This document shows, one piece after another, positions 36,155 to 52,500 of a stretch of DNA of 64,000 nucleotides; the first letter of the stretch is position 1, and every line of letters begins with the position of its first letter. The translations under genes were made by a program, and so were the position numbers. Source of the DNA: Halictus rubicundus (Eukaryota; Arthropoda; Insecta; Hymenoptera; Halictidae); contig NW_027488720.1 of NCBI RefSeq assembly GCF_050948215.1, forward strand, positions 1 to 64,000, written 5' to 3'. The notes beneath the pieces are model-generated. The model was given only the letters and a program-made list of their open reading frames with translations, was not told the origin of the DNA and ran no database searches.

Positions 36155-39100
36155 TCGGATAGAGGATAGGATAGGATAGAGGATAGGATAGGTAAGAGGG
36201 TAGGATAGGATAGAGGAGAGGATATGATAGAGGATAGGATAGGATAGAGGATAGGTTATAATAGAGGATAGGATAGGAGAGAGGTTCGGATAGAGGATAG
36301 GATAGGAGAGAGGATAGGATAGGATAGAGGATAGGATAGGATAGAGGATAGGATGGGATAGAGGATAGGATAGGATAGAGGATAGGATAGGATATATGAT
36401 AGGATAGGATAGAGGATAGGATAGGATAGAGGATAGGATAGGATAGAGGATAGGATAGGATAGAGGATAGGATAGGATAGAGGATAGGATAGGATAGAGG
36501 ATAGGATAGGATAGAGGATGGGATAAAATAGAGCCTAGGATAGGACAGAGGATCGGATAGAGGATAGGATAGGATAGAGGATAGGATAGGATAGAGGATA
36601 GGATAGGAGAGAGGATCGGATAGAGGATAGGATAGGAGAGAGGATGGGATAGGATAGAGGATAGGATAGGATAGAGGATAGGATGGGATAGAGGATAGGT
36701 TAGGATAGAGGATAGGGTAGGATATATGATAGGATAGGATAGAGGATAGTATAGGATAGAGGATAGGATAGGATAGAGGATAGGATAAAATAGAGGCTAG
36801 GATAGGATAGAGGATCGGATAGAGGATAGGATAGGATAGAGGATAGGATTGGAAAGAGGGTAGGATAGGATAGAGGAGAGGATAGGATAGAGGATAGGAT
36901 AGGATAGAGGATAGGATCGGATAGAGGATAGGATAGGATAGAGGATAGGATAGGAAAGAGGGTAGGATAGGATAGAGGAGAGGATAGGATAGAGGATAGG
37001 ATAGGATAGAGGATAGGTTATAATAGAGGATAGGATAGTAGAGAGGTTCGGATAGAGGATAGGATAGGAGAGAGGATAGGATAGGATAGAGGATAGGATA
37101 GGATAGAGGATAGGATGGGATAGAGGATAGGATAGGATAGAGGATAGGATAGGATATATGATAGGATAGGATAGAGGATAGGATAGGATAGAGGATAGGA
37201 TAGGATAGAGGATAGGATAAAATAGAGGCTAGGATAGGATAGAGGATCGGATAGAGGATAGGATAGGATAGAGGATAGGATAGGATAGAGGATAGGTTAT
37301 AATAGAGGATAGGATAGGAGAGAGGATCGGATAGAGGATAGGATAGGAGAGAGGATAGGATAGGATAGAGGATAGGATAGGATAGAGGATAGGATAGTAT
37401 AGAGGATAGGATAGGAGAGAGGATAGGATAGGATAGAGGATAGGATAGGATAGAGGATAGGATAGGATAGAGGATAGGATAGTATAGAGTATAGGATAGG
37501 ATAGAGGATAGGATAGGATAGAGGATAGGATAGGATAGAGGATAGGATAGGATAGAGGATAGGATAGGATAGAGGATAGGATAAAATAAAGGCTAGGATA
37601 GGATAGAGGATCGGATAGAGGATAGGATAGGATAGAGGATAGGATAGGATAGAAGATAGGATAGGATAGAGGATAGGATTGGAAAGAGGGTAGGATAGGA
37701 TAGAGGAGAGGATAGGATAGAGGATAGGATAGGATAGAGGATAGGATAGAATAGGATAGAGATAGGATAGGATAGGGGATAGGATAGGATAGAGGATAGG
37801 AAATAATAGAGGATAGGATAGGATAGAGGATAGGATAGGATAAATGATAGGATAAAATTGAGGCTAGGATAGGATAGAGGATCGGATAGAGGATAGGATA
37901 GGATAGAGAATAGGATAGGATAGAGGAGAGGATAGGATAGAGGATAGGATACGGTAGAGGATAGGATAGGATAGAGGATAGGATAGGATAGAGGATAGGA
38001 TAGTATAGAGGATAGGATAGGAGAGAGGATAGGATAGGATAGAGGATAGGATAGGATAGAGGATAGGATAGGATAGAGGATAGGATAGGATAGAGGATAG
38101 GATAGTATAGAGTATAGGATAGGATAGAGGATAGGATAGGATAGAGGATAGGATAGGATAGAGGATAGAATAGGATAGATGATAGGATAGGATAGAGGAT
38201 CGGATAGAGGATAGGATAGGATACAGGATAGGATAGGATAGATGATAGCATAGGATAGAGGATAGAATAGGATAGATGATAGGATAGGATAGAGGATCGG
38301 ATGGAGGGTTGGATAGGATAGAGGATAGGATAGAGGATAGGATAGAGGATAGAATAGAGGATAGGATAGGATAGAGGATAGGATAGGATGGAGGATAGGA
38401 TAGGATAGAGGATAGGATAGGATAGATGATAGGATGGGATAGAGGATAGGATAGGATAGAGGATAGGATAGGTTAGAGAATAGGATAGGATAGTGGATAG
38501 GATAGGATAGAGGATAGGATAGGATAGAGGAAACGATAGGATAGAGGATCGGATAGAGGATAGGATAGGATAGAGGAAACGATAGGATAGAGGATCGGAT
38601 AGAGGATAGGATAGGATAGAGGATAGGATAGGAAAGAGGGTAGGGTAGGATAGAGGAGAGGATAGGATAGAGTATAGGATAGGATAGAGGATAGGATAGG
38701 ATAGGATAGAGGATAGGATAGTATAGAGGATAGGATAGGATAGAGGATAGGATAGGATAGAGGAAAGGATAGGATAGAGGATAGGATAGGATAGAGGATG
38801 GGATAGTATAGAGGATAGGATAGGATAGAGGATAGGATAGGATAGGATAGAGGAGAGGATAGGATAGAGGATAGGTTATAATAGAGGATAGGATAGGATA
38901 GAGGATCGGATAGAGGATAGGATAGGATAGGATAGGATGGGATAGAGGATAGGATCGGATAGAGGATAGGATAGGATAGAGGATAGGATAGGATAGGATC
39001 GGATGGGATAGAGGATAGGATCGGATAGAGGATAGGATAGGATAGAGGATAGGATAGGAAAGAGGGTAGGATAGGATAGAGGAGAGGATAGGATAGAGGA

Positions 39101-42100
39101 TAGGATAGGATAGAGGATAGGATAGGATAGAGGATAGGATAGTATAGAGGATGGGATAGGATAGAGGGTAGGATAGGATAGAGGATAGGATAGGATAGGA
39201 TAGAGGATAGGATAGGATAGAGGATAGGATATGTTAGAGGATAGGATAGGATAGAGGATAGGTTATAATAGAGGATAGGATAGGAGAGAGGATAGGGTAG
39301 GATAGAGGATAGGATAGGATAGAGGATAGGATGGGATAGAGGATAGGATAGGATAGAGGATAGGATAGGATATATGATAGGATAGGATAGAGGATAGGAT
39401 AGGATAGAGGATAGGATAGGATAGAGGATATGATAAAATAAAGGCTAGGATAGGATAGAGGATCGGATAGAGGATAGGATAGGATAGAGGATAGGATAGG
39501 ATAGAAGATAGGATAGGATAGAGGATAGGATTGGAAAGAGGGTAGGATAGGATAGAGGAGAGGATAGGATAGAGGATAGGATAGGATAGAGGATAGGATA
39601 GAATAGGATAGAGATAGGATAGGATAGGGGATAGGATAGGATAGAGGATAGGAAATAATAGAGGACAGGATAGGATAGAGGATAGGATAAAATAGAGGCT
39701 AGGATAGGATAGAGGATCGGATAGAGGATAGGATAGGATAGAGAATAGGATAGGATAGAGGAGAGGATAGGATAGAGGATAGGATAGGATAGAGGATAGG
39801 ATAGGATAGAGGATAGGATAGGATAGAGGATAGGATAGTATAGAGGATAGGATATCAGAGAGGATAGGATAGGATAGAGGATAGGATAGGATAGAGGATA
39901 GGATAGGATAGAGGATAGGATAGGATAGAGGATAGGATAGTATAGAGGATAGGATAGGATAGAGGATAGGATAGGATAGAGGAAAGGATAGGATAGAGGC
40001 TAGGATAGGATAGAGGATAGGATAGTATAGAGGATAGGATAGGATAGAGGATAGGATAGGATAGAGGATAGGATAGGATAGAGGATAGGATAGGATAGAG
40101 GATAGGTTATAATAGAGGATAGGATAGGATAGAGGATCGGATAGAGGATAGGATAGGATAGGATAGGATGGGATAGAGGATAGGATCGGATAGAGGATAG
40201 GATAGGATAGAGGATAGGATAGGATAGGATAGGATGGGATAGAGGATAGGATCGGATAGAGGATAGGATAGGATAGAGGATAGGATAGGAAAGAGGGTAG
40301 GATAGGATAGAGGAGAGGATAGGATAGAGGATAGGATAGGATAGAGGATAGGATAGGATAGAGGATAGGATAGTATAGAGGATGGGATAGGATAGAGGAT
40401 AGGATAGGATAGAGGATAGGATAAAATAGAGGCTAGGATAGGATAGAGGATCGGATAGAGGATAGGATAGGATAGAGAATAGGATAGGATAGAGGATAGG
40501 ATTGGAAAGAGGGTAGGATAGGATAGAGGAGAGGATAGGATAGAGGATAGGATAGGATAGAGGATAGAATAGGATAGATGATAGGATAGGATAGAGGATC
40601 GGATTGAGGATAGGATAGGATACAGGATAGGATAGGATAGAAGATAGCATAGGATAGAGGATAGAATAGGATAGATGATAGGATAGGATAGAGGATCGGA
40701 TGGAGGGTAGGATAGGATAGAGGATAGGATAGGATAGAGGATTGGATAGGATAGAGGATAGGATAGGATAGTGGATAGGATAGGATAGAGGATAGGATAG
40801 GATAGAGGAAAGGATAGGATAGAGGATCGGATAGAGGATAGGATAGGAGAGAGGATAGGATAGGATAGAGGATAGGATAGGATAGAGGATAGGATGGGAT
40901 AGAGGATAGGATAGGATAGAGGATAGGTTAGGATATATGATAGGATAGGATAGAGGATAGGATAGGAGAGAGGATAGGATAGGATAGAGGATAGGATAGG
41001 ATAGAGGATAGGATAGGATAGAGGATAGGATAGAATAGGATAGAGATAGGATAGGATAGGGGATAGGATAGGATAGAGGATAGGAAATAATAGAGGATAG
41101 GATAGGATAGAGGATAGGATAAAATAGAGGCTAGGATAGGATAGAGGATCGGATAGAGGATAGGATAGGATAGAGAATAGGATAGGATAGAGGATAGGAT
41201 AGGATAGAGGATAGGATAGGATATAGGATAGGATAGGATAGAGGATAGGTTATAATAGAGGATAGGATAGGATAGAGGATCGGATAGAGGATAGGATAGG
41301 ATATGATAGGATGGGATAGAGGATAGGATCGGATAGAGGATAGGATAGGATAGAGGATAGGATAGGATAGGATAGGATGGGATAGAGGATAGGATCGGAT
41401 AGAGGATAGGATAGGATAGAGGATAGGATAGGATAGAGGATAGGATAGGATAGAGGATAGGATGGGATAGAGGATAGGATAGGATAGAGGATAGGATAGG
41501 ATATATGATAGGATAGGATAGAGGATAGGATAGGATAGAGGATAGGATAGGATAGAGGATAGGATAAAATAAAGGCTAGGATAGGATAGAGGATCGGATA
41601 GAGGATAGGATAGGATAGAGGATAGGATAGGATAGGATAGGATGGGATAGAGGATAGGATCGGATAGAGGATAGGATAGGATAGAGGATAGGATAGGAAA
41701 GAGGCTAGGATAGGATAGAGGAGAGGATAGGATAGAGGATAGGATAGGATAGAGGATAGGATAGGATAGAGGATAGGATAGTATAGAGGATGGGATAGGA
41801 TAGAGGATAGGATAGGATAGAGGATAGGATAGGATAGGATAGAGGATAGGATAGGATAGAGGATAGGATATGATAGAGGATAGGATAGGATAGAGGATAG
41901 GTTATAATAGAGGATAGGATAGGAGAGAGGATCGGATAGAGGATAGGATAGGAGAGAGGATAGGGTAGGATAGAGGATAGGATAGGATAGAGGATAGGAT
42001 GGGATAGAGGATAGGATAGGATAGAGGATAGATTAGGATATATGATAGGATAAAATAAAGGCTAGGATAGGATAGAGGATCGGATAGAGGATAGGATAGG

Positions 42101-43524
42101 ATAGAGGATAGGATAGGATAGAGGATAGGATTGGAAAGAGGGTAGGATAGGATAGAGGAGAGGATAGGATAGAGGATAGGATAGGATAGAGGATAGGGTA
42201 GGATAGAGGATAGGATGGGATAGAGGATAGAATAGGATAGATGATAGGATAGGATAGAGGATCGGATAGAGGATAGGATAGGATAGAGGATGGTATAGAG
42301 GGTAGGATAGAGGATAGGATAGGATAGAGTATAGGATAGGATACGATAGAGGATAGGATAGATGATAGGATAGGATAGAGGATAGGATAGGATAGAGGAT
42401 AGGATAGGATAGTGGATAGGATAGGATACAGGATAGGATAGGATAGATGATAGCATAGGATAGAGGATAGAATAGGATAGATGATAGGATAGGATGGAGG
42501 ATAGGATAGGATAGAGGATAGGATAGGATAGAGGATAGGATAGGAAAGAGGGTAGGATAGGATAGAGGATAGGAAATAATAGAGGATAGGATAGGATAGA
42601 GGATAGGATAGGATAGAGGATAGGATAAAATAGAGACTAGGATAAAATAGAGGCTAGGATAGGATAGAGGATCGGATAGAGGATAGGATAGGATAGAGAA
42701 TAGGATAGGATAGAGGATAGGATTGGAAAGAGGGTAGGATAGGATAGAGGAGAGGATAGGATAGAGGGTAGGATAGGATAGAGGAGAGGATAGGATAGAG
42801 GATAGGATAGGATAGAGGATAGAATAGGATAGATGATAGGATAGGATAGAGGATCGGATAGAGGATAGGATAGGATAGAGAATAGGATAGGATAGAGGAT
42901 AGGATTGGAAAGAGGGTAGGATAGGATAGAGGAGAGGATAGGATAGAGGGTAGGATAGGATAGAGGAGAGGATAGGATAGAGGATAGGATAGGATAGAGG
43001 ATAGAATAGGATAGATGATAGGATAGGATAGAGGATCGGATAGAGGATAGGATAGGATAGAGGATGGTATAGAGGGTAGGATAGAGGATAGGATAGGATA
43101 GAGTATAGGATAGGATACGATAGAGGATAGGATGGATGATAGGATAGGATAGAGGATAGGATAGGATAGAGGATAGGTTATAATAGAGGATAGGATAGGA
43201 TAGAGGATAGGATAGGATAGAGGATAGGATAGGATAGAGGATAGGATAGAATAGGATAGAGATAGGATAGGATAGGGGATAGGATAGGATAGAGGATAGG
43301 AAATAATAGAGGATAGGATAGGATAGAGGATAGGATAGGATAGAGGATAGGATAAAATAGAGGCTAGGATAAAATAGAGGCTAGGATAGGATAGAGGATC
43401 GGATAGAGGATAGGATAGGATAGAGAATAGGATAGGATAGAGGATCGGATAGAGGATAGGATAGGATAGAGGATAGGATAGGATAGAGGATAGGTTATAA
43501 TAGAGGATAGGATAGGATAGAGGA
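36155..43524. repeat. ~7.4-kb segmental duplication, copy 1
   Basis: Landmarks in this block recur downstream: ggtaagaggg at 36,191 and 43,561 (offset 7,370), gagcctagg at 36,524 and 43,911 (7,387), and tgataaaataaagg at 39,431 and 46,784 (7,353). Offsets change by 17 and 34 bp, i.e. whole satellite units. Confidence 0.8.
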
Positions 43525-46500
43525 TCGGATAGAGGATAGGATAGGATAGAGGATAGGATAGGTAAGAGGGTAGGATAGGATAGAGGAGAGGATATGATAG
43601 AGGATAGGATAGGATAGAGGATAGGTTATAATAGAGGATAGGATAGGAGAGAGGTTCGGATAGAGGATAGGATAGGAGAGAGGATAGGATAGGATAGAGG
43701 ATAGGATAGGATAGAGGATAGGATGGGATAGAGGATAGGATAGGATAGAGGATAGGATAGGATAGAGGATAGGATAGGATAGAGGATGGGATAGGATAGA
43801 GGATAGGATAGGATAGAGGATAGGATAGGATAGAGGATAGGATAGGATAGAGGATAGGATAGGATAGAGGATAGGATAGGATAGAGGATAGGATAGGATA
43901 GAGGATGGGATAAAATAGAGCCTAGGATAGGACAGAGGATCGGATAGAGGATAGGATAGGATAGAGGATAGGATAGGATAGAGGATAGGATAGGAGAGAG
44001 GATCGGATAGAGGATAGGATAGGAGAGAGGATGGGATAGGATAGAGGATAGGATAGGATAGAGGATAGGATGGGATAGAGGATAGGTTAGGATAGAGGAT
44101 AGGATAGGATATATGATAGGATAGGATAGAGGATAGTATAGGATAGAGGATAGGATAGGATAGAGGATAGGATAAAATAGAGGCTAGGATAGGATAGAGG
44201 ATCGGATAGAGGATAGGATAGGATAGAGGATAGGATTGGAAAGAGGGTAGGATAGGATAGAGGAGAGGATAGGATAGAGGATAGGATAGGATAGAGGATA
44301 GGATCGGATAGAGGATAGGATAGGATAGAGGATAGGATAGGAAAGAGGGTAGGATAGGATAGAGGAGAGGATAGGATAGAGGATAGGATAGGATAGAGGA
44401 TAGGTTATAATAGAGGATAGGATAGTAGAGAGGTTCGGATAGAGGATAGGATAGGAGAGAGGATAGGATAGGATAGAGGATAGGATAGGATAGAGGATAG
44501 GATGGGATAGAGGATAGGATAGGATAGAGGATAGGATAGGATATATGATAGGATAGGATAGAGGATAGGATAGGATAGAGGATAGGATAGGATAGAGGAT
44601 AGGATAAAATAGAGGCTAGGATAGGATAGAGGATCGGATAGAGGATAGGATAGGATAGAGGATAGGATAGGATAGAGGATAGGTTATAATAGAGGATAGG
44701 ATAGGAGAGAGGATCGGATAGAGGATAGGATAGGAGAGAGGATAGGATAGGATAGAGGATAGGATAGGATAGAGGATAGGATAGTATAGAGGATAGGATA
44801 GGAGAGAGGATAGGATAGGATAGAGGATAGGATAGGATAGAGGATAGGATAGGATAGAGGATAGGATAGTATAGAGTATAGGATAGGATAGAGGATAGGA
44901 TAGGATAGAGGATAGGATAGGATAGAGGATAGGATAGGATAGAGGATAGGATAGGATAGAGGATAGGATAAAATAAAGGCTAGGATAGGATAGAGGATCG
45001 GATAGAGGATAGGATAGGATAGAGGATAGGATAGGATAGAAGATAGGATAGGATAGAGGATAGGATTGGAAAGAGGGTAGGATAGGATAGAGGAGAGGAT
45101 AGGATAGAGGATAGGATAGGATAGAGGATAGGATAGAATAGGATAGAGATAGGATAGGATAGGGGATAGGATAGGATAGAGGATAGGAAATAATAGAGGA
45201 TAGGATAGGATAGAGGATAGGATAGGATAAATGATAGGATAAAATTGAGGCTAGGATAGGATAGAGGATCGGATAGAGGATAGGATAGGATAGAGAATAG
45301 GATAGGATAGAGGAGAGGATAGGATAGAGGATAGGATACGGTAGAGGATAGTATAGGATAGAGGATAGGATAGGATAGAGGATAGGATAGTATAGAGGAT
45401 AGGATAGGAGAGAGGATAGGATAGGATAGAGGATAGGATAGGATAGAGGATAGGATAGGATAGAGGATAGGATAGGATAGAGGATAGGATAGTATAGAGT
45501 ATAGGATAGGATAGAGGATAGGATAGGATAGAGGATAGGATAGGATAGAGGATAGAATAGGATAGATGATAGGATAGGATAGAGGATCGGATAGAGGATA
45601 GGATAGGATACAGGATAGGATAGGATAGATGATAGCATAGGATAGAGGATAGAATAGGATAGATGATAGGATAGGATAGAGGATCGGATGGAGGGTTGGA
45701 TAGGATAGAGGATAGGATAGAGGATAGGATAGAGGATAGAATAGAGGATAGGATAGGATAGAGGATAGGATAGGATAGATGATAGGATGGGATAGAGGAT
45801 AGGATAGGATAGAGGATAGGATAGGTTAGAGAATAGGATAGGATAGTGGATAGGATAGGATAGAGGATAGGATAGGATAGAGGAAACGATAGGATAGAGG
45901 ATCGGATAGAGGATAGGATAGGATAGAGGAAACGTTAGGATAGAGGATCGGATAGAGGATAGGATAGGATAGAGGATAGGATAGGAAAGAGGGTAGGGTA
46001 GGATAGAGGAGAGGATAGGATAGAGTATAGGATAGGATAGAGGATAGGATAGGATAGGATAGAGGATAGGATAGTATAGAGGATAGGATAGGATAGAGGA
46101 TAGGATAGGATAGAGGAAAGGATAGGATAGAGGATAGGATAGGATAGAGGATGGGATAGTATAGAGGATAGGATAGGATAGAGGATAGGATAGGATAGGA
46201 TAGAGGAGAGGATAGGATAGAGGATAGGTTATAATAGAGGATAGGATAGGATAGAGGATCGGATAGAGGATAGGATAGGATAGGATAGGATGGGATAGAG
46301 GATAGGATCGGATAGAGGATAGGATAGGATAGAGGATAGGATAGGATAGGATCGGATGGGATAGAGGATAGGATCGGATAGAGGATAGGATAGGATAGAG
46401 GATAGGATAGGAAAGAGGGTAGGATAGGATAGAGGAGAGGATAGGATAGAGGATAGGATAGGATAGAGGATAGGATAGGATAGAGGATAGGATAGTATAG

Positions 46501-49500
46501 AGGATGGGATAGGATAGAGGGTAGGATAGGATAGAGGATAGGATAGGATAGGATAGAGGATAGGATAGGATAGAGGATAGGATATGTTAGAGGATAGGAT
46601 AGGATAGAGGATAGGTTATAATAGAGGATAGGATAGGAGAGAGGATAGGGTAGGATAGAGGATAGGATAGGATAGAGGATAGGATGGGATAGAGGATAGG
46701 ATAGGATAGAGGATAGGATAGGATATATGATAGGATAGGATAGAGGATAGGATAGGATAGAGGATAGGATAGGATAGAGGATATGATAAAATAAAGGCTA
46801 GGATAGGATAGAGGATCGGATAGAGGATAGGATAGGATAGAGGATAGGATAGGATAGAAGATAGGATAGGATAGAGGATAGGATTGGAAAGAGGGTAGGA
46901 TAGGATAGAGGAGAGGATAGGATAGAGGATAGGATAGGATAGAGGATAGGATAGAATAGGATAGAGATAGGATAGGATAGGGGATAGGATAGGATAGAGG
47001 ATAGGAAATAATAGAGGACAGGATAGGATAGAGGATAGGATAAAATAGAGGCTAGGATAGGATAGAGGATCGGATAGAGGATAGGATAGGATAGAGAATA
47101 GGATAGGATAGAGGAGAGGATAGGATAGAGGATAGGATAGGATAGAGGATAGGATAGGATAGAGGATAGGATAGGATAGAGGATAGGATAGTATAGAGGA
47201 TAGGATAGGAGAGAGGATAGGATAGGATAGAGGATAGGATAGGATAGAGGATAGGATAGGATAGAGGATAGGATAGGATAGAGGATAGGATAGTATAGAG
47301 GATAGGATAGGATAGAGGATAGGATAGGATAGAGGAAAGGATAGGATAGAGGCTAGGATAGGATAGAGGATAGGATAGTATAGAGGATAGGATAGGATAG
47401 AGGATAGGATAGGATAGAGGATAGGATAGGATAGAGGATAGGATAGGATAGAGGATAGGTTATAATAGAGGATAGGATAGGATAGAGGATCGGATAGAGG
47501 ATAGGATAGGATAGGATAGGATGGGATAGAGGATAGGATCGGATAGAGGATAGGATAGGATAGAGGATAGGATAGGATAGGATAGGATGGGATAGAGGAT
47601 AGGATCGGATAGAGGATAGGATAGGATAGAGGATAGGATAGGAAAGAGGGTAGGATAGGATAGAGGAGAGGATAGGATGGAGGATAGGATAGGATAGAGG
47701 ATAGGATAGGATAGAGGATAGGATAGTATAGAGGATGGGATAGGATAGAGGATAGGATAGGATAGAGGATAGGATAAAATAGAGGCTAGGATAGGATAGA
47801 GGATCGGATAGAGGATAGGATAGGATAGAGAATAGGATAGGATAGAGGATAGGATTGGAAAGAGGGTAGGATAGGATAGAGGAGAGGATAGGATAGAGGA
47901 TAGGATAGGATAGAGGATAGAATAGGATAGATGATAGGATAGGATAGAGGATCGGATTGAGGATAGGATAGGATACAGGATAGGATAGGATAGAAGATAG
48001 CATAGGATAGAGGATAGAATAGGATAGATGATAGGATAGGATAGAGGATCGGATGGAGGGTAGGATAGGATAGAGGATAGGATAGGATAGAGGATTGGAT
48101 AGGATAGAGGATAGGATAGGATAGTGGATAGGATAGGATAGAGGATAGGATAGGATAGAGGAAAGGATAGGATAGAGGATCGGATAGAGGATAGGATAGG
48201 AGAGAGGATAGGATAGGATAGAGGATAGGATAGGATAGAGGATAGGATGGGATAGAGGATAGGATAGGATAGAGGATAGGTTAGGATATATGATAGGATA
48301 GGATAGAGGATAGGATAGGAGAGAGGATAGGATAGGATAGAGGATAGGATAGGATAGAGGATAGGATGGGATAGAGGATAGGATAGGATAGAGGATAGGA
48401 TAGGATAGAGGATATGATAAAATAAAGGCTAGGATAGGATAGAGGATCGGATAGAGGATAGGATAGGATAGAGGATAGGATAGGATAGAAGATAGGATAG
48501 GATAGAGGATAGGATTGGAAAGAGGGTAGGATAGGATAGAGGAGAGGATAGGATAGAGGATAGGATAGGATAGAGGATAGGATAGAATAGGATAGAGATA
48601 GGATAGGATAGGGGATAGGATAGGATAGAGGATAGGAAATAATAGAGGACAGGATAGGATAGAGGATAGGATAAAATAGAGGCTAGGATAGGATAGAGGA
48701 TCGGATAGAGGATAGGATAGGATAGAGAATAGGATAGGATAGAGGAGAGGATAGGATAGAGGATAGGATAGGATAGAGGATAGGATAGGATAGAGGATAG
48801 GATAGGATAGAGGATAGGATAGTATAGAGGATAGGATAGGAGAGAGGATAGGATAGGATAGAGGATAGGATAGGATAGAGGATAGGATAGGATAGAGGAT
48901 AGGATAGGATAGAGGATAGGATAGTATAGAGGATAGGATAGGATAGAGGATAGGATAGGATAGAGGAAAGGATAGGATAGAGGCTAGGATAGGATAGAGG
49001 ATAGGATAGTATAGAGGATAGGATAGGATAGAGGATAGGATAGGATAGAGGATAGGATAGGATAGAGGATAGGATAGGATAGAGGATAGGTTATAATAGA
49101 GGATAGGATAGGATAGAGGATCGGATAGAGGATAGGATAGGATAGGATAGGATGGGATAGAGGATAGGATCGGATAGAGGATAGGATAGGATAGAGGATA
49201 GGATAGGATAGGATAGGATGGGATAGAGGATAGGATCGGATAGAGGATAGGATAGGATAGAGGATAGGATAGGAAAGAGGGTAGGATAGGATAGAGGAGA
49301 GGATAGGATGGAGGATAGGATAGGATAGAGGATAGGATAGGATAGAGGATAGGATAGTATAAAGGATGGGATAGGATAGAGGATAGGATAGGATAGAGGA
49401 TAGGATAAAATAGAGGCTAGGATAGGATAGAGGATCGGATAGAGGATAGGATAGGATAGAGAATAGGATAGGATAGAGGATAGGATTGGAAAGAGGGTAG

Positions 49501-52500
49501 GATAGGATAGAGGAGAGGATAGGATAGAGGATAGGATAGGATAGAGGATAGAATAGGATAGATGATAGGATAGGATAGAGGATCGGATTGAGGATAGGAT
49601 AGGATACAGGATAGGATAGGATAGAAGATAGCATAGGATAGAGGATAGAATAGGATAGATGATAGGATAGGATAGAGGATCGGATGGAGGGTAGGATAGG
49701 ATAGAGGATAGGATAGGATAGAGGATTGGATAGGATAGAGGATAGGATAGGATAGTGGATAGGATAGGATAGAGGATAGGATAGGATAGAGGAAAGGATA
49801 GGATAGAGGATCGGATAGAGGATAGGATAGGAGAGAGGATAGGATAGGATAGAGGATAGGATAGGATAGAGGATAGGATGGGATAGAGGATAGGATAGGA
49901 TAGAGGATAGGTTAGGATATATGATAGGATAGGATAGAGGATAGGATAGGAGAGAGGATAGGATAGGATAGAGGATAGGATAGGATAGAGGATAGGATGG
50001 GATAGAGGATAGGATAGGATAGAGGATAGGATAGGATAGAGGATAGGATGGGATAGAGGATAGGATAGGATAGAGGATAGGATAGGATATATGATAGGAT
50101 AGGATAGAGGATAGGATAGGATAGAGGATAGGATAGGATAGAGGATAGGATAGAATAGGATAGAGATAGGATAGGATAGGGGATAGGATAGGATAGAGGA
50201 TAGGAAATAATAGAGGATAGGATAGGATAGAGGATAGGATAAAATAGAGGCTAGGATAGGATAGAGGATCGGATAGAGGATAGGATAGGATAGAGAATAG
50301 GATAGGATAGAGGATAGGATAGGATAGAGGATAGGATAGGATAGAGGATAGGATAGGATAGAGGATAGGTTATAATAGAGGATAGGATAGGATAGAGGAT
50401 CGGATAGAGGATAGGATAGGATATGATAGGATGGGATAGAGGATAGGATCGGATAGAGGATAGGATAGGATAGAGGATAGGATAGGATAGGATAGGATGG
50501 GATAGAGGATAGGATCGGATAGAGGATAGGATAGGATAGAGGATAGGATAGGATAGAGGATAGGATAGGATAGAGGATAGGATGGGATAGAGGATAGGAT
50601 AGGATAGAGGATAGGATAGGATATATGATAGGATAGGATAGAGGATAGGATAGGATAGAGGATAGGATAAAATAAAGGCTAGGATAGGATAGAGGATCGG
50701 ATAGAGGATAGGATAGGATAGAGGATAGGATAGGATAGGATAGGATGGGATAGAGGATAGGATCGGATAGAGGATAGGATAGGATAGAGGATAGGATAGG
50801 AAAGAGGGTAGGATAGGATAGAGGAGAGGATAGGATAGAGGATAGGATAGGATAGAGGATAGGATAGGATAGAGGATAGGATAGTATAGAGGATGGGATA
50901 GGATAGAGGATAGGATAGGATAGAGGATAGGATAGGATAGGATAGAGGATAGGATAGGATAGAGGATAGGATATGATAGAGGATAGGATAGGATAGAGGA
51001 TAGGTTATAATAGAGGATAGGATAGGAGAGAGGATCGGATAGAGGATAGGATAGGAGAGAGGATAGGGTAGGATAGAGGATAGGATAGGATAGAGGATAG
51101 GATGGGATAGAGGATAGGATAGGATAGAGGATAGATTAGGATATATGATAGGATAAAATAAAGGCTAGGATAGGATAGAGGATCGGATAGAGGATAGGAT
51201 AGGATAGAGGATAGGATAGGATAGAGGATAGGATTGGAAAGAGGGTAGGATAGGATAGAGGAGAGGATAGGATAGAGGATAGGATAGGATAGAGGATAGG
51301 GTAGGATAGAGGATAGGATGGGATAGAGGATAGAATAGGATAGATGATAGGATAGGATAGAGGATCGGATAGAGGATAGGATAGGATAGAGGATGGTATA
51401 GAGGGTAGGATAGAGGATAGGATAGGATAGAGTATAGGATAGGATACGATAGAGGATAGGATAGATGATAGGATAGGATAGAGGATAGGATAGGATAGAG
51501 GATAGGATAGGATAGAGGATAGGATAGGATACAGGATAGGATAGGATAGATGATAGCATAGGATAGAGGATAGAATAGGATAGATGATAGGATAGGATAG
51601 AGGATCGGATGGAGGGTTGGATAGGATACAGGATAGGATAGAGGATAGGATAGAGGATAGAATAGAGGATAGGATAGGATAGAGGATAGGATAGGATGGA
51701 GGATAGGATAGGATAGAGGATAGGATAGGATAGAGGATAGGATAGGAAAGAGGGTAGGATAGGATAGAGGATAGGAAATAATAGAGGATAGGATAGGATA
51801 GAGGATAGGATAGGATAGAGGATAGGATAAAATAGAGACTAGGATAAAATAGAGGCTAGGATAGGATAGAGGATCGGATAGAGGATAGGATAGGATAGAG
51901 AATAGGATAGGATAGAGGATAGGATTGGAAAGAGGGTAGGATAGGATAGAGGAGAGGATAGGATAGAGGGTAGGATAGGATAGAGGAGAGGATAGGATAG
52001 AGGATAGGATAGGATAGAGGATAGAATAGGATAGATGATAGGATAGGATAGAGGATCGGATAGAGGATAGGATAGGATAGAGAATAGGATAGGATAGAGG
52101 ATAGGATTGGAAAGAGGGTAGGATAGGATAGAGGAGAGGATAGGATAGAGGGTAGGATAGGATAGAGGAGAGGATAGGATAGAGGATAGGATAGGATAGA
52201 GGATAGAATAGGATAGATGATAGGATAGGATAGAGGATCGGATAGAGGATAGGATAGGATAGAGGATGGTATAGAGGGTAGGATAGAGGATAGGATAGGA
52301 TAGAGTATAGGATAGGATACGATAGAGGATAGGATGGATGATAGGATAGGATAGAGGATAGGATAGGATAGAGGATAGGTTATAATAGAGGATAGGATAG
52401 GATAGAGGATAGGATAGGATAGAGGATAGGATAGGATAGAGGATAGGATAGGATAGAGGATAGGATAGGATAGAGGATAGGATAGGATAGAGGATAGGAT